Part shown: positions 1 to 6,840 of the stretch, piece after piece | Position numbering within the stretch: position 1 is the stretch's first letter | How the letters are laid out: each line of letters begins with the position of its first letter | DNA from: CALMEH01 sp031409875 | GTDB lineage: Bacteria; Acidobacteriota; Blastocatellia; Pyrinomonadales; Pyrinomonadaceae | Assembly: GCA_031409875.1 (NCBI GenBank) | Contig: JANNYB010000141.1 | Location: forward strand, 1-25,188 | Length of the DNA: 25,188 nt | Direction: 5' to 3' | Notes under the pieces: generated by a model | What the model was told of the DNA's origin: nothing | The model's database searches: none | Seen by the model: only the letters and a program-made list of their open reading frames with translations | Position numbers and translations under genes: made by a program

Positions 1-25
1 AAGTTTTCTGTGATAGATTAGAAAT

Positions 26-47
26 ACGGGTTTTGCGTAAAACTCGT
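26..47. terminator. Small hairpin upstream of mglB
   Basis: ACGGGTTTT and AAAACTCGT form a nine-pair stem with one G-U pair and a GCGT loop. A short TTTAAAAAA tract follows. It may end an upstream transcript whose gene is outside the window, or lie in the mglB leader. The T tract is weak, so the terminator call is tentative. Confidence 0.25.
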
Positions 48-135
48 TTAAAAAACCGCGCAAAGAGATTTTAATAAGTTGAAAAACTTACGACTTCCGA
101 CCTCTTTTTAACCAAAATACAGAGAGAATATTTTC

Positions 136-618
136 ATGGCAGAAACGCCCATTGTAATACACGAACATCAATTTCATAAGATAAAAAGCGTCTTGGCACG
201 ACTTTGCGTCGAATGTGCGGCGCGTGCCGTTTTTCTGGTTGACCGCGACGGTCAGCAGATTGCTTTTAACGGCGAAATCGGCAATATGGACACGACTTCG
301 TTTGCGTCTTTGGCGGCGGGCAACGTCGCCGCGACAACTTCGATGGCGCGACTTATCGGCGAAGACGTTTTTCCGGCAGTCGTTCACGAAGGCGAACGCG
401 AGAGCATTTTTATCAGCGTCATCGGCAGAAGTCTTTTGGTAGTTGTTTTTGACGAGCGTTCGACACTCGGACTCGTCAAACTTCGCACCAAAAAAGCAAG
501 TTTTGAAATCGCCGCGATTTTAGAACAAATCGCCCACGATTCTGAAACTCAACGCGCCAGCCCAAATAACTTCTTCTCCGAAATCACGGATGAAGATATT
601 GATAGCTTATTTAGCTAG
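136..618 (+). CDS. mglB: Roadblock/LC7 domain protein, MglB-like GTPase regulator
   Basis: This 160-residue protein has the size and pattern of bacterial Roadblock/LC7 proteins. A helix (about residues 10-28) leads to the strand ARAVFLVDRDGQQIAFNG, then a serine/alanine-rich helix (SFASLAAGNVAATTSMARL), and paired strands ending in SLLVVVFDERSTLGLVKLR. The acidic C-terminal tail (EITDEDIDSLF) extends past the fold. MglB proteins are GTPase-activating or exchange partners of the small GTPase MglA and act at the cell poles in polarity and motility. An MglA gene follows directly, which strongly supports the assignment. The start is preceded by a GAGAGA-type ribosome site. The stop codon TAG is the first triplet of a 26-bp inverted repeat. 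The cellular role here (polarity, pili or gliding) is inferred. Confidence 0.85.
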   Translation: MAETPIVIHEHQFHKIKSVLARLCVECAARAVFLVDRDGQQIAFNGEIGNMDTTSFASLAAGNVAATTSMARLIGEDVFPAVVHEGERESIFISVIGRSLLVVVFDERSTLGLVKLRTKKASFEIAAILEQIAHDSETQRASPNNFFSEITDEDIDSLFS

Positions 619-687
619 TGGTAAGTGGTAAGTGGTAAGTGGAAAGTTTATTTTCACTTACCACTTACCACTTACCACTTACCACTA
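616..687. repeat. Heptamer-built inverted repeat between mglB and mglA
   Basis: The unit AAGTGGT is repeated in tandem in the left arm and its complement ACCACTT in the right arm. A perfect 26-bp stem can form between 616-641 and 662-687 with a 20-nt loop; shifted pairings by 7 bp are also possible. The left arm begins on the mglB stop codon and the right arm ends six bases before the mglA ATG. It could therefore control mglA translation or processing. Confidence 0.9.
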
Positions 688-693
688 AAAATT

Positions 694-1278
694 ATGACAT
701 TTATTAATTACGCTTCACGCGAAATTAACTGCAAAATTGTTTATTACGGTCCCGGACTTTGCGGCAAGACGACGAATCTGCAATATATTTATGATTCGAC
801 TGCGCCGCAAGCCAAAGGCAAATTAATTTCGTTAGCGACGGAAACCGACCGCACGCTGTTTTTCGATTTTATGCCGCTCGAACTCGGCACGGTGCGCGGA
901 TTTAAAACACGGTTTCATTTATACACCGTTCCCGGACAGGTTTATTACGATGCTTCGCGCAAGCTGATTTTGAAAGGCGTTGACGGCGTGGTTTTCGTGG
1001 CTGATTCGCAAGAAGAACGAATGGACGCGAATATCGAATCTTTGTATAATTTGGAAGAAAATCTGCAATCGCAAGGTTATGATTTGATGCAAATTCCATA
1101 CGTTTTGCAATTAAACAAGCGCGATTTGCCGAACGTCATTTCGGCAGATGAAATAACTGCCGAACTCAACCGCAAAAACGAACCCGTTTTTGAAGCGACT
1201 GCTTCACAAGGTGTCGGCGTTTTCGATACGCTGAAGGCAGTTGCCAAGCAAGTTTTAACCGAATTGAGAAAAGGTTAA
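694..1278 (+). CDS. mglA: MglA-type small Ras-like GTPase
   Basis: This 194-residue GTPase has the P-loop YGPGLCGKTTNL (about residues 18-29) and the MglA-style switch II sequence TVPGQVYYDASR in place of the usual DxxG. It also has the guanine-specificity motif LNKRDLPN and a late ATASQGVGV motif. MglA-GTP marks the leading pole and drives polarity and motility machinery; MglB switches it off. The start is taken at 694 (MTFINYASREINCK). An upstream in-frame ATG at 625 would add 23 residues encoded entirely by the inverted repeat, which are unlikely to be native. No clear Shine-Dalgarno lies between the repeat and the ATG, so translation may be coupled to mglB or governed by the hairpin. A terminator follows. 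Confidence 0.92.
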   Translation: MTFINYASREINCKIVYYGPGLCGKTTNLQYIYDSTAPQAKGKLISLATETDRTLFFDFMPLELGTVRGFKTRFHLYTVPGQVYYDASRKLILKGVDGVVFVADSQEERMDANIESLYNLEENLQSQGYDLMQIPYVLQLNKRDLPNVISADEITAELNRKNEPVFEATASQGVGVFDTLKAVAKQVLTELRKG

Positions 1279-1302
1279 AAGCCTTTCCGAATTAATTTTA
1301 AG

Positions 1303-1337
1303 AGGCGGGTTTTCGGCTCGCCTTTATTATTTATTTT
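1303..1337 (+). terminator. Rho-independent terminator after mglA
   Basis: AGGCGGGTT pairs with GGCTCGCCT (1303-1311 and 1315-1323; three G-U pairs) around a TTC loop. TTATTATTTATTTT follows. It is placed 24 bases after the mglA stop and should end the mglBA transcript. Confidence 0.75.
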
Positions 1338-1356
1338 GCAAATTCGTAATTTACTA

Positions 1357-1385
1357 TTTACCAATTTAGAAAATTCAATTATACT
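1357..1385 (+). promoter_or_regulatory. Likely sigma70-type promoter for the RNase E/G gene
   Basis: TTTACC (1357-1362) and TATACT (1380-1385) are separated by 17 bases, giving 4/6 and 5/6 matches to the -35 and -10 consensus. It lies just after the mglA terminator and points at rng, predicting a leader of about 500 nt. Assigned by eye. Confidence 0.5.
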
Positions 1386-1391
1386 AGCCGT

Positions 1392-1895
1392 AGTTTGCTT
1401 GAAGATTTTGATTAAACCTTTAAATAAAGCACGGCAAGCAACAGAGATTAAAAGAATTTTACCGGCGCAACCTGCGCCTGAAGAGATATTTCAAAAAGGT
1501 TTCTGAGCGCAAATACAGATTGTGCGCTCCCTGATTTGAATAAGTCGAAAGCGAAAGAATCGCTTTTGAAAAACGAGATTCCTGCGTGATAAAACTCAAT
1601 AATTTAACGGCTTCGGAAAAATTCTCCGAAACTGAAACAATAGAAATCCGAATACGCGAAATCCGCTCTTGAGATTGTGGGCTTTTGGCACATATCTGTA
1701 AATATTCCTGTATCTTCTGTAAAGTTTGCCAATCCGAATTCCTTCAACAAATCTAAAATTTAGAAACTTCTCGCCGGACAACCTGCGGAAGGCATTTGAA
1801 AAGCTCCGAATCGAAACGGAAACAATACTTTTGTATTTAGAATTCGATTCGGAAAGAATAAGTTTTTCAAATCTCCGCGCTTCCGGCACAAAAAT
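1392..1895 (+). promoter_or_regulatory. Long structured 5' leader of the RNase E/G gene
   Basis: No credible gene was found in this stretch. It contains a series of clean hairpins: GGCGCA/TGCGCC (1464-1478), GAGCGCA/TGCGCTC (1505-1529), AAAGCG/CGCTTT (1548-1566), and an 11-bp stem TCCGAATCGAA/TTCGATTCGGA (1805-1853) enclosing a smaller AATAC/GTATT stem with a TTTT loop. The last ends 42 bases before the rng ATG. In enterobacteria the RNase E mRNA has a long structured leader through which the enzyme controls its own synthesis; a similar role here is inferred. It matches no riboswitch class I recognise. Confidence 0.45.
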
Positions 1896-4532
1896 ATGTC
1901 GAAAGAAATGATTATCAGCGTCAATGGGCGCGAAAAGAAAATTGCCGTTCTCGATAACGGTAAAGTTACGGAATTTTATATCGAACGCGGCGAAGAAAAT
2001 TCGGGCGTGGTCGGAAATATTTACAAAGGTCGCGTGATGCGGGTTTTGCCCGGAATGCAATCGGCTTTTGTCGAAATCGGACTTGAACGCGATGCGTTTT
2101 TGTATGTTTCGGACTTCTTTGATGAAGAAGAAGAAATCGAACGCATCGTGATGGAAAAATCAAAAAAAGGTTCCCCGGAAGAAGCCAAGCGCGAAGCCGT
2201 TGACCACATCGAACGCAAACGTCTGGAACGCGAAAGACAGATGGAAGACGTGCAGGAAATTGCCGAACCTCTGGCGGAAGACGGCGTGGAAATTATTATC
2301 GAACCGCGCGAAGCCGAAGAAGATTTAATGGAAGAAATGGTGGAAGTTTCGTTTGAAGAAACCACCCAAGAAGAACCGAAAGGCAAGAAAAGATCGCGGC
2401 GCGGCAAAAAAGGGAAACCATCGCCGGCAGTTGAAGAAGCACCGGAAGAAACTTTGGAAGAAATGCCGTTTGCACCGATTTTCGAGATTGAAGATTCGGG
2501 ATTCGAGCGAATTATTGACGATGAAGACACAGGCGAAATGTTCAAAGACGCTTATCGCCAAGAAGCAATTTTTGATAAGGTTCGCGCCGTCGAATTTGAA
2601 ATGGAATCATCCTCTTCGGCGGAAGTCGGCTCGTTAATCGGCGAAGTTTCGGCGGGAATTAACGGTTTTGAACGAATTGCCGACGAAGAAGAAGAAACGC
2701 CCGAACCGCAATCAAAATCACAAAAATCAAGACGCGGCGGCAAAGGTAAAAAGCAAACTGCAAAACCCGCAATAATTTCGCCGGAATCCGAAACAGTCAA
2801 AACAGTTGCACCGATTGCGGAGGAAGAAAAACCTAAATCGAATCGTTTTTCACGCTCGAAAAAAGCTAAGACGGAAGAAAAACCTGCGGAAGAAGCGGCG
2901 GCAGTTTTGCCCGAAGAAAAAGTTGAAACTCCGGCGAAAAAGAAACCTTCGAGAAGCAAATCGCGCGGCGGCAAAAAGCCTTCGGCAAAATTGGAAGATG
3001 CCGAAGCGAGTTTGAAAGAATCCGATGACAAAGCGCAGATGACTTCGCGGCGCGGCGGACGCGGCAGACGCGGCGGACGCGGACGCGGACGCACGGAACA
3101 AGACGGGGAATATTCAAACGAAACCGAAGTTGTTGAAACCGAAGTCGAAGTTGTGCCTGCGGAAAAGGAAACCAAACCCGAACCTCGCAAAGATACTCGC
3201 GGCAGTCGAACGGACAGTCGAACGGACAGTCGAACCGATACTCGAACCGATACTCGAACCGATAGCCGAAACAAACCTACGCGAAACAGCGAACGGCGCG
3301 AATATCGTCCGCAACCGACGATTACGGATTTATTGCGTGAAGGTCAAGAAATTCTCGTCCAAATTGCTAAAGAACCAATTGCGCGAAAAGGTGCGCGAAT
3401 CACTTCGCACATTGCGCTTCCGGGCAGATTTTTGGTGTATATGCCGACGATTGAACATCTCGGCGTGTCGCGCAAAATCGAATCGGCAAACGAACGCGGC
3501 AGACTTCGCACAATGTTGCAAAACATCAAACGCGACGAAGAAATTCCGTCGGGCGGCTTTATTGTTCGCACCGCCGGAGTCGGCATTACGGAAGAAGATT
3601 TAAAGCAAGATGCGAGATATTTGGTGCGAACGTGGCTCGATCTTAAAAAATCTTCGGAAAAGAAAAAATCTCCCGCGCTCGTGCATCAGGATTTGGATAT
3701 TATTCAAAGACTGCTTCGTGATCATCTTTCGGACGAATTTACGGCGATTCGGGTTGATTCAGAGGAAGAATATTTGCGGATTGTCGAATTTGTTAATCGT
3801 ATTCAGCCGAAAATGGTCAAGCGCGTCAAACTTTACACGCGGGACGAACCGATTTTGGAAGCCTACAACGTGCAAGACGAAATCGAAAAAGCCTTGAAAC
3901 CGCGTGTTTGGCTGAAATCCGGCGGCTATCTCGTCATCAATCAAACCGAAGCTCTCGTGGCGATTGATGTCAACACCGGAAAATTTGTCGGCAAGGGAAA
4001 TGCGCGGCTCGAAGACACGATTACGAAAACGAATATGGAAGCCGTTGACGAAATTGCGCGTCAGATTCGTCTGCGCGATCTCGGCGGAATTCTCGTTCTC
4101 GATTTGATTGATATGGAAGACCGCCGCAATCGAAATAAGGTTATGCAAGCCTTGCAAGAAGCTCTTTCAACCGACAAATCGCCGACTAAAGTCTTGTCCT
4201 ACAACGATTTCGGTTTGATTATTATGACGCGCAAACGTGTCAAACAATCGCTCGAAAGAACACTTTGCACGCCTTGCGAATATTGCGAAGGCGCAGGTTG
4301 GGTGAAATCTCCGCAGACGGTTTGTTTCGAAATTCTGGAAGAAGCCAGACGGCTTTCGAGATCAATGGACGACGTGCGCCAAACGACTCTGCGCGTTCAT
4401 CCCGAAGTCTTGTCGGCTCTGCGCGGTTCTGACCAAACGGTTTTGGAAGAAATCGAAGCCTATCTCGGCAACGTGGATTTGGCAACCGATGCCACAATTC
4501 ATCAAAATCAATTCGATTTTGCTTTTATTTAA
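1896..4532 (+). CDS. rng: Ribonuclease E/G with a ~395-residue insertion inside the S1 domain
   Basis: This 878-residue endoribonuclease cleaves single-stranded, AU-rich RNA in mRNA decay and rRNA maturation. The catalytic DNase I-like domain holds the metal ligands D691 (AIDVNTG) and D736 (VLDLIDM), equivalent to D303 and D346 of E. coli RNase E. The zinc-link cysteines C791 and C794 (CTPCEYC) follow. The S1 domain starts normally (NIYKGRVMRVLPGMQSAFVE, to about residue 76) but resumes only at about 475 (TITDLLREGQEILVQI). Between lies an acidic, disordered-looking insertion with five basic patches (161-174, 273-286, 312-325, 345-361, 384-399), the last being an RGG-like RRGGRGRRGGRGRGR, then a TDSR/TDTR repeat. 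There is no C-terminal scaffold, so the insertion may play that part. MSKEMIISVNG fits the family start; a second in-frame ATG lies at codon 5. Confidence 0.95.
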   Translation: MSKEMIISVNGREKKIAVLDNGKVTEFYIERGEENSGVVGNIYKGRVMRVLPGMQSAFVEIGLERDAFLYVSDFFDEEEEIERIVMEKSKKGSPEEAKREAVDHIERKRLERERQMEDVQEIAEPLAEDGVEIIIEPREAEEDLMEEMVEVSFEETTQEEPKGKKRSRRGKKGKPSPAVEEAPEETLEEMPFAPIFEIEDSGFERIIDDEDTGEMFKDAYRQEAIFDKVRAVEFEMESSSSAEVGSLIGEVSAGINGFERIADEEEETPEPQSKSQKSRRGGKGKKQTAKPAIISPESETVKTVAPIAEEEKPKSNRFSRSKKAKTEEKPAEEAAAVLPEEKVETPAKKKPSRSKSRGGKKPSAKLEDAEASLKESDDKAQMTSRRGGRGRRGGRGRGRTEQDGEYSNETEVVETEVEVVPAEKETKPEPRKDTRGSRTDSRTDSRTDTRTDTRTDSRNKPTRNSERREYRPQPTITDLLREGQEILVQIAKEPIARKGARITSHIALPGRFLVYMPTIEHLGVSRKIESANERGRLRTMLQNIKRDEEIPSGGFIVRTAGVGITEEDLKQDARYLVRTWLDLKKSSEKKKSPALVHQDLDIIQRLLRDHLSDEFTAIRVDSEEEYLRIVEFVNRIQPKMVKRVKLYTRDEPILEAYNVQDEIEKALKPRVWLKSGGYLVINQTEALVAIDVNTGKFVGKGNARLEDTITKTNMEAVDEIARQIRLRDLGGILVLDLIDMEDRRNRNKVMQALQEALSTDKSPTKVLSYNDFGLIIMTRKRVKQSLERTLCTPCEYCEGAGWVKSPQTVCFEILEEARRLSRSMDDVRQTTLRVHPEVLSALRGSDQTVLEEIEAYLGNVDLATDATIHQNQFDFAFI
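3205..3264 (+). repeat. 12-bp tandem repeat inside rng
   Basis: Five tandem copies of a 12-bp unit (GTCGAACGGACA, drifting to CTCGAACCGATA) encode a run of R-T-D-S and R-T-D-T tetrapeptides at residues 438-458. The first two copies are identical and two of the later ones are identical, suggesting recent slippage. The copy number is likely to vary between strains. Confidence 0.85.
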
Positions 4533-4534
4533 AA

Positions 4535-4602
4535 AGTCTCAAGTCTCAAGTCCAAAGCCCCAAGTCTTTTCAACATTGACTTGGGGCTTTGGACTTGAGA
4601 CT
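4535..4602. repeat. Heptamer-built inverted repeat between convergent genes
   Basis: A perfect 25-bp stem pairs 4542-4566 with 4578-4602 around an 11-nt loop. The left arm carries period-7 units (AAGTCTC, AAGTCTC, AAGTCCA, AAGCCCC, AAGTCTT). It follows the rng stop by two bases and its right end covers two bases of the stop codon of the convergent gene at 4601. Position suggests a bidirectional terminator, but neither side has a strong T tract. Confidence 0.9.
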
Positions 4603-5392
4603 AAAGTTTCAAATCTTTCTTCGCTTCTTTCGCGTCTTTCGGTTTGGCGAAAATCTTGTCGGAGATGTTTTTGTTGAATTCTATTGATTCGTAATTGATG
4701 CGCGAAATTTGAAAATTATTTGTGAAATGGTCAATGATGAACGGCGTTTTGATGCCTTGAACATCAACAAACTGCGCGTAGCGGTCTTCTTCTTTAACAT
4801 CTTCGTTGTCGGCATTCGGGCGTTTATACATCGCTTTCATCGGCAAACCGTCGGCAGCAAATTCAAATTCAACCGCAAAACCGTCATCGTAAGTTAATTT
4901 TACGACTTCATTTCGAATGCCGATTCCGGCTTGACGTTTGCCGCCGTAAGACAATTCCGCCTTGCCACGCCAATTTCCGCGCAAAAGATTGTCCAAACTC
5001 GCCCGCATTCCGCGCTTAAAACCTTCGACTTGGTCAGCCGTTTGGTCGTTCAAAACCTGCGCCGCGCCGTCAAAAATCCAGCCCGCGCCTTTTGAATTCG
5101 TCTGCACGGTTTTTATGCCCGCCGCCTTAAATTCGGTGCGCTCGCTGTCGGGAAAAACAATCACGTCAACAAACGTCTGAAAAGAAAGGATAACGCCTTC
5201 GCGCATAATTGAATATTTCCCGCGCCCGATTTGCGTTTTCACCTGCAAATATCTATCGCCGCCCAAAACTTCGACCGCTTTTTTGATAATCGCTTCGGCT
5301 TTTTCGTCCGTTTTCGGCGTGTTTTGAGCAATACCCGAAATAGAAAACAAGCAAATAAGATTTAGAAGCAAGCTGAAACTACTTTTTTTCAT
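4601..5392 (-). CDS. Exported protein of unknown function, possibly LolA-like fold
   Basis: This 263-residue protein has a signal peptide (KKSSFSLLLNLICLFSISGIAQ, cleavage near residue 22). A short helix then contains IIKKAVEVLGGDRYLQVKT, followed by a long stretch of alternating strands (GKYSIMREG, FVDVIVFPDSERTEF, GAGWIFDGA, VVKLTYDDGFAVEFEF). The pattern recalls periplasmic proteins of the LolA/LolB lipoprotein-carrier superfold; that is an inference from strand pattern only. The KDAKEAKKDLKL tail is highly charged. It starts two bases after the stop of the gene at 5395-6117, so the two are co-transcribed and probably translationally coupled. No catalytic motif was recognised. Confidence 0.7.
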   Translation of the reverse strand: MKKSSFSLLLNLICLFSISGIAQNTPKTDEKAEAIIKKAVEVLGGDRYLQVKTQIGRGKYSIMREGVILSFQTFVDVIVFPDSERTEFKAAGIKTVQTNSKGAGWIFDGAAQVLNDQTADQVEGFKRGMRASLDNLLRGNWRGKAELSYGGKRQAGIGIRNEVVKLTYDDGFAVEFEFAADGLPMKAMYKRPNADNEDVKEEDRYAQFVDVQGIKTPFIIDHFTNNFQISRINYESIEFNKNISDKIFAKPKDAKEAKKDLKL

Positions 5393-5394
5393 AT

Positions 5395-6117
5395 TTAATC
5401 GTTCGATGTATCTGATTTTTGTAAAGCTGATTTTGGCAATTCAGAGTTTAAAGGAACAATCCAAAGTTCCGAACATTCATAAGTTTCATAATCGCCTATA
5501 ATCATTGTTATTCTTGAATTTTTGATACCTAATCTGTTTAGAAATCTTTTCTCAACTGCCGCTTTTTTTTCGGCTTGTTGACGGTTTTTTATTGTCGAGT
5601 TCTCTGATTTCGACGGGTAAATAACTATATAGGCTTTTGTCTGCGGAAAATCTTTTAATTCTTTAGCAAATATTTCTAAAGCTGTTTTTCTCCCCAATTC
5701 GCAACCTTCACATAAAAATGGATAGTCATCAAAAACTGTCGGTTTTTCGTAATTAACTTTAACTGATTGAGGCGTTTCCGCATCTTTCGGCACAATCCAC
5801 AATTCCATTTTGCGGTTTTCCGATTCTCCGCCGTAACCTGTCAAAATTCTCTCGGAATTTATTTTAGAAAATAGCAAAAATCTCTTGACATCTTCGGCAT
5901 ATCTCAAAGATTTTCCTCTTTTTCCGAAAACAAGGATAAAGCCCTTTGCATCAGTAAGTTTTCTCAATTCGTCCCTAAAATCATAAACATTTAAAACTTC
6001 CCCGATGTCCCAGCGCGGATTTGTTGCTTCATTGAATTTATAGGCTTTCTGAGCTTTTACCGCAAAAGTAAAAGACATAACCAAGAGAATTAAATATAAA
6101 AACTTGCGAACAGACAT
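5395..6117 (-). CDS. Exported protein with two tandem OmpA-like-style repeats
   Basis: The 240-residue reading starts at 6117 (MSVRKFLYLILLVMSF). A GGAG ribosome site lies just upstream, and this start gives a clean signal peptide ending near KAQKA; an upstream ATG at 6204 would hide it. The mature part contains two copies of one alpha/beta unit, roughly residues 48-116 and 148-228. Each has a hydrophobic strand (GFILVFGKRGKS; AYIVIYPSKSEN), a charged helix, a strand with RILTGYGG or RITMIIGD, and the closing motif ELWIVP at 105-110 and 217-222. The unit resembles the beta-alpha-beta layout of OmpA-like domains, but no peptidoglycan-binding residues were verified. Cys136 and Cys139 sit in the linker. 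It leads a two-gene operon with the gene at 4601-5392. Confidence 0.7.
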   Translation of the reverse strand: MSVRKFLYLILLVMSFTFAVKAQKAYKFNEATNPRWDIGEVLNVYDFRDELRKLTDAKGFILVFGKRGKSLRYAEDVKRFLLFSKINSERILTGYGGESENRKMELWIVPKDAETPQSVKVNYEKPTVFDDYPFLCEGCELGRKTALEIFAKELKDFPQTKAYIVIYPSKSENSTIKNRQQAEKKAAVEKRFLNRLGIKNSRITMIIGDYETYECSELWIVPLNSELPKSALQKSDTSND

Positions 6118-6127
6118 TATTTTCTCC

Positions 6128-6169
6128 AAAAAGAAAAGGCTTCGATGAGATTTTATCATCAAAGCCTTT
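6128..6169 (-). terminator. Rho-independent terminator after the retropepsin gene
   Basis: Read on the minus strand, a 14-bp stem with one mismatch (AAAGGCTTTGATGA with TCATCGAAGCCTTT) has a TAAAATC loop and is followed by TCTTTTTGG. It should end the clpC-like/RHH/retropepsin transcript. It lies directly against the ribosome site of the gene at 5395-6117, so it could also act as an attenuator for that gene. Confidence 0.65.
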
Positions 6170-6213
6170 GATACCGAAACTATTTTTCGGGTTGGATTGG
6201 GCAAAATAAAAAT

Positions 6214-6591
6214 CTACAAAATTTCCCAATGCAAATTCTGTCCGTCTAATTCGATTTTGAAACGATTCAGAATATTCCGCCCGATAATGCCGTAGTCTTG
6301 TTCGATTAAAGGAAATTTAGCTTGAAATTTTTCATTGGCGAAAGTTATTTGTAATTCTATGGCTTGAGTTATGCTTTTGTTACCTTCGAGAGTTTCGAGC
6401 CGAACTTCGGAACTTTGCGAAAAATCCAAATCTAAATATTCGACTGCAAATTTCGGAATAAGCGTCAAATCCGCGCCTGTGTCAAGCAACATCGGAACAT
6501 TTGATTTCTCCAAACCGTTTTTCAAATTAAGCAATGAAACAAAAGCGACAGGCGCAGGCGGTTTGAATAGAAACGAATCATAATCAGGCAT
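6214..6591 (-). CDS. Retropepsin-like (clan AA) aspartic protease
   Basis: This 125-residue protein has the single-lobed retropepsin pattern. The catalytic triplet lies in PMLLDTGADLTLIP (Asp37-Thr-Gly). The second conserved hydrophobic-glycine motif is YGIIGRNILNRF (about 100-111), and the PPAPVAFVSL strand precedes the active site. Such enzymes work as homodimers, each subunit giving one aspartate. There is no signal peptide or membrane segment, so it is probably cytoplasmic. It begins five bases after the ribbon-helix-helix gene and shares its transcript with the Clp ATPase at 6841-9126. The substrate is unknown; candidates are its RHH partner or Clp clients. Family call good, role open. 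Confidence 0.85.
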   Translation of the reverse strand: MPDYDSFLFKPPAPVAFVSLLNLKNGLEKSNVPMLLDTGADLTLIPKFAVEYLDLDFSQSSEVRLETLEGNKSITQAIELQITFANEKFQAKFPLIEQDYGIIGRNILNRFKIELDGQNLHWEIL

Positions 6592-6596
6592 TTTGT

Positions 6597-6839
6597 TTAA
6601 TCTTTTATGTGTTTTACTTCAAGAAGTTCGGCTTGCAACGGGTCGGCAAGACGCGGGCTGAAAATGCGATAAGTCCTATTTTCATCAAGCGGCGGAAGTT
6701 TGATGACATCTTCTTCAGATTTCAAAATGCTCGAACGCAAAAGCGATTCGATGAATCGGCTGGCATTTTTTTTGCCAACCGATTTCATCAAATTTTTGTA
6801 AGTTTCATTGCTGATGCTGATGGTTAATTTTTTTTGCAT
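6597..6839 (-). CDS. Ribbon-helix-helix small protein, antitoxin-like partner of the retropepsin
   Basis: This 80-residue protein opens with a ribbon-helix-helix-like segment: a strand (KKLTISISNETYKNLMKSVG) followed by a helix (SRFIESLLRSSI), as in CopG/VapB-type antitoxins and repressors. The C-terminal half contains IFSPRLADPLQAELLEVKHI, a motif I associate, unverified, with small proteins encoded next to aspartic proteases. It starts one base after the stop of the Clp ATPase and is followed five bases later by the retropepsin gene, so all three should be translated from one message. It may be an autoregulator, an inhibitor, or a substrate of the protease. The function is inferred from context only. 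Confidence 0.7.
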   Translation of the reverse strand: MQKKLTISISNETYKNLMKSVGKKNASRFIESLLRSSILKSEEDVIKLPPLDENRTYRIFSPRLADPLQAELLEVKHIKD

Positions 6840-6840
6840 T

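Noticed and set aside
625..693. Upstream in-frame start for mglA adding 23 residues
   Set aside because: The extra residues are encoded wholly by the AAGTGGT inverted repeat, while MTFINYASRE is the normal MglA N terminus.
1464..1566. tRNA or small structured RNA gene
   Set aside because: The hairpins do not form a cloverleaf and there is no conserved T-loop or CCA end; a leader is the simpler reading.
1596..2060. 154-residue open frame on the minus strand across the rng start
   Set aside because: It overlaps the conserved S1 start of rng and has no recognisable domain. The leader hairpins explain the sequence better.
3205..3264. Replication-origin-like iterons
   Set aside because: The 12-bp repeats keep the rng reading frame and encode a regular tetrapeptide; no origin genes or AT-rich unwinding region are nearby.
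2552..3274. Long serine/arginine-rich open frame on the minus strand within rng
   Set aside because: It is the reverse complement of the repetitive Glu/Lys/Arg-rich RNase insertion; it shows no domain and no ribosome site.
4535..4602. Classical Rho-independent terminator
   Set aside because: The stem is long and perfect but no T tract follows on either strand, so it is listed as a repeat with possible terminator function only.
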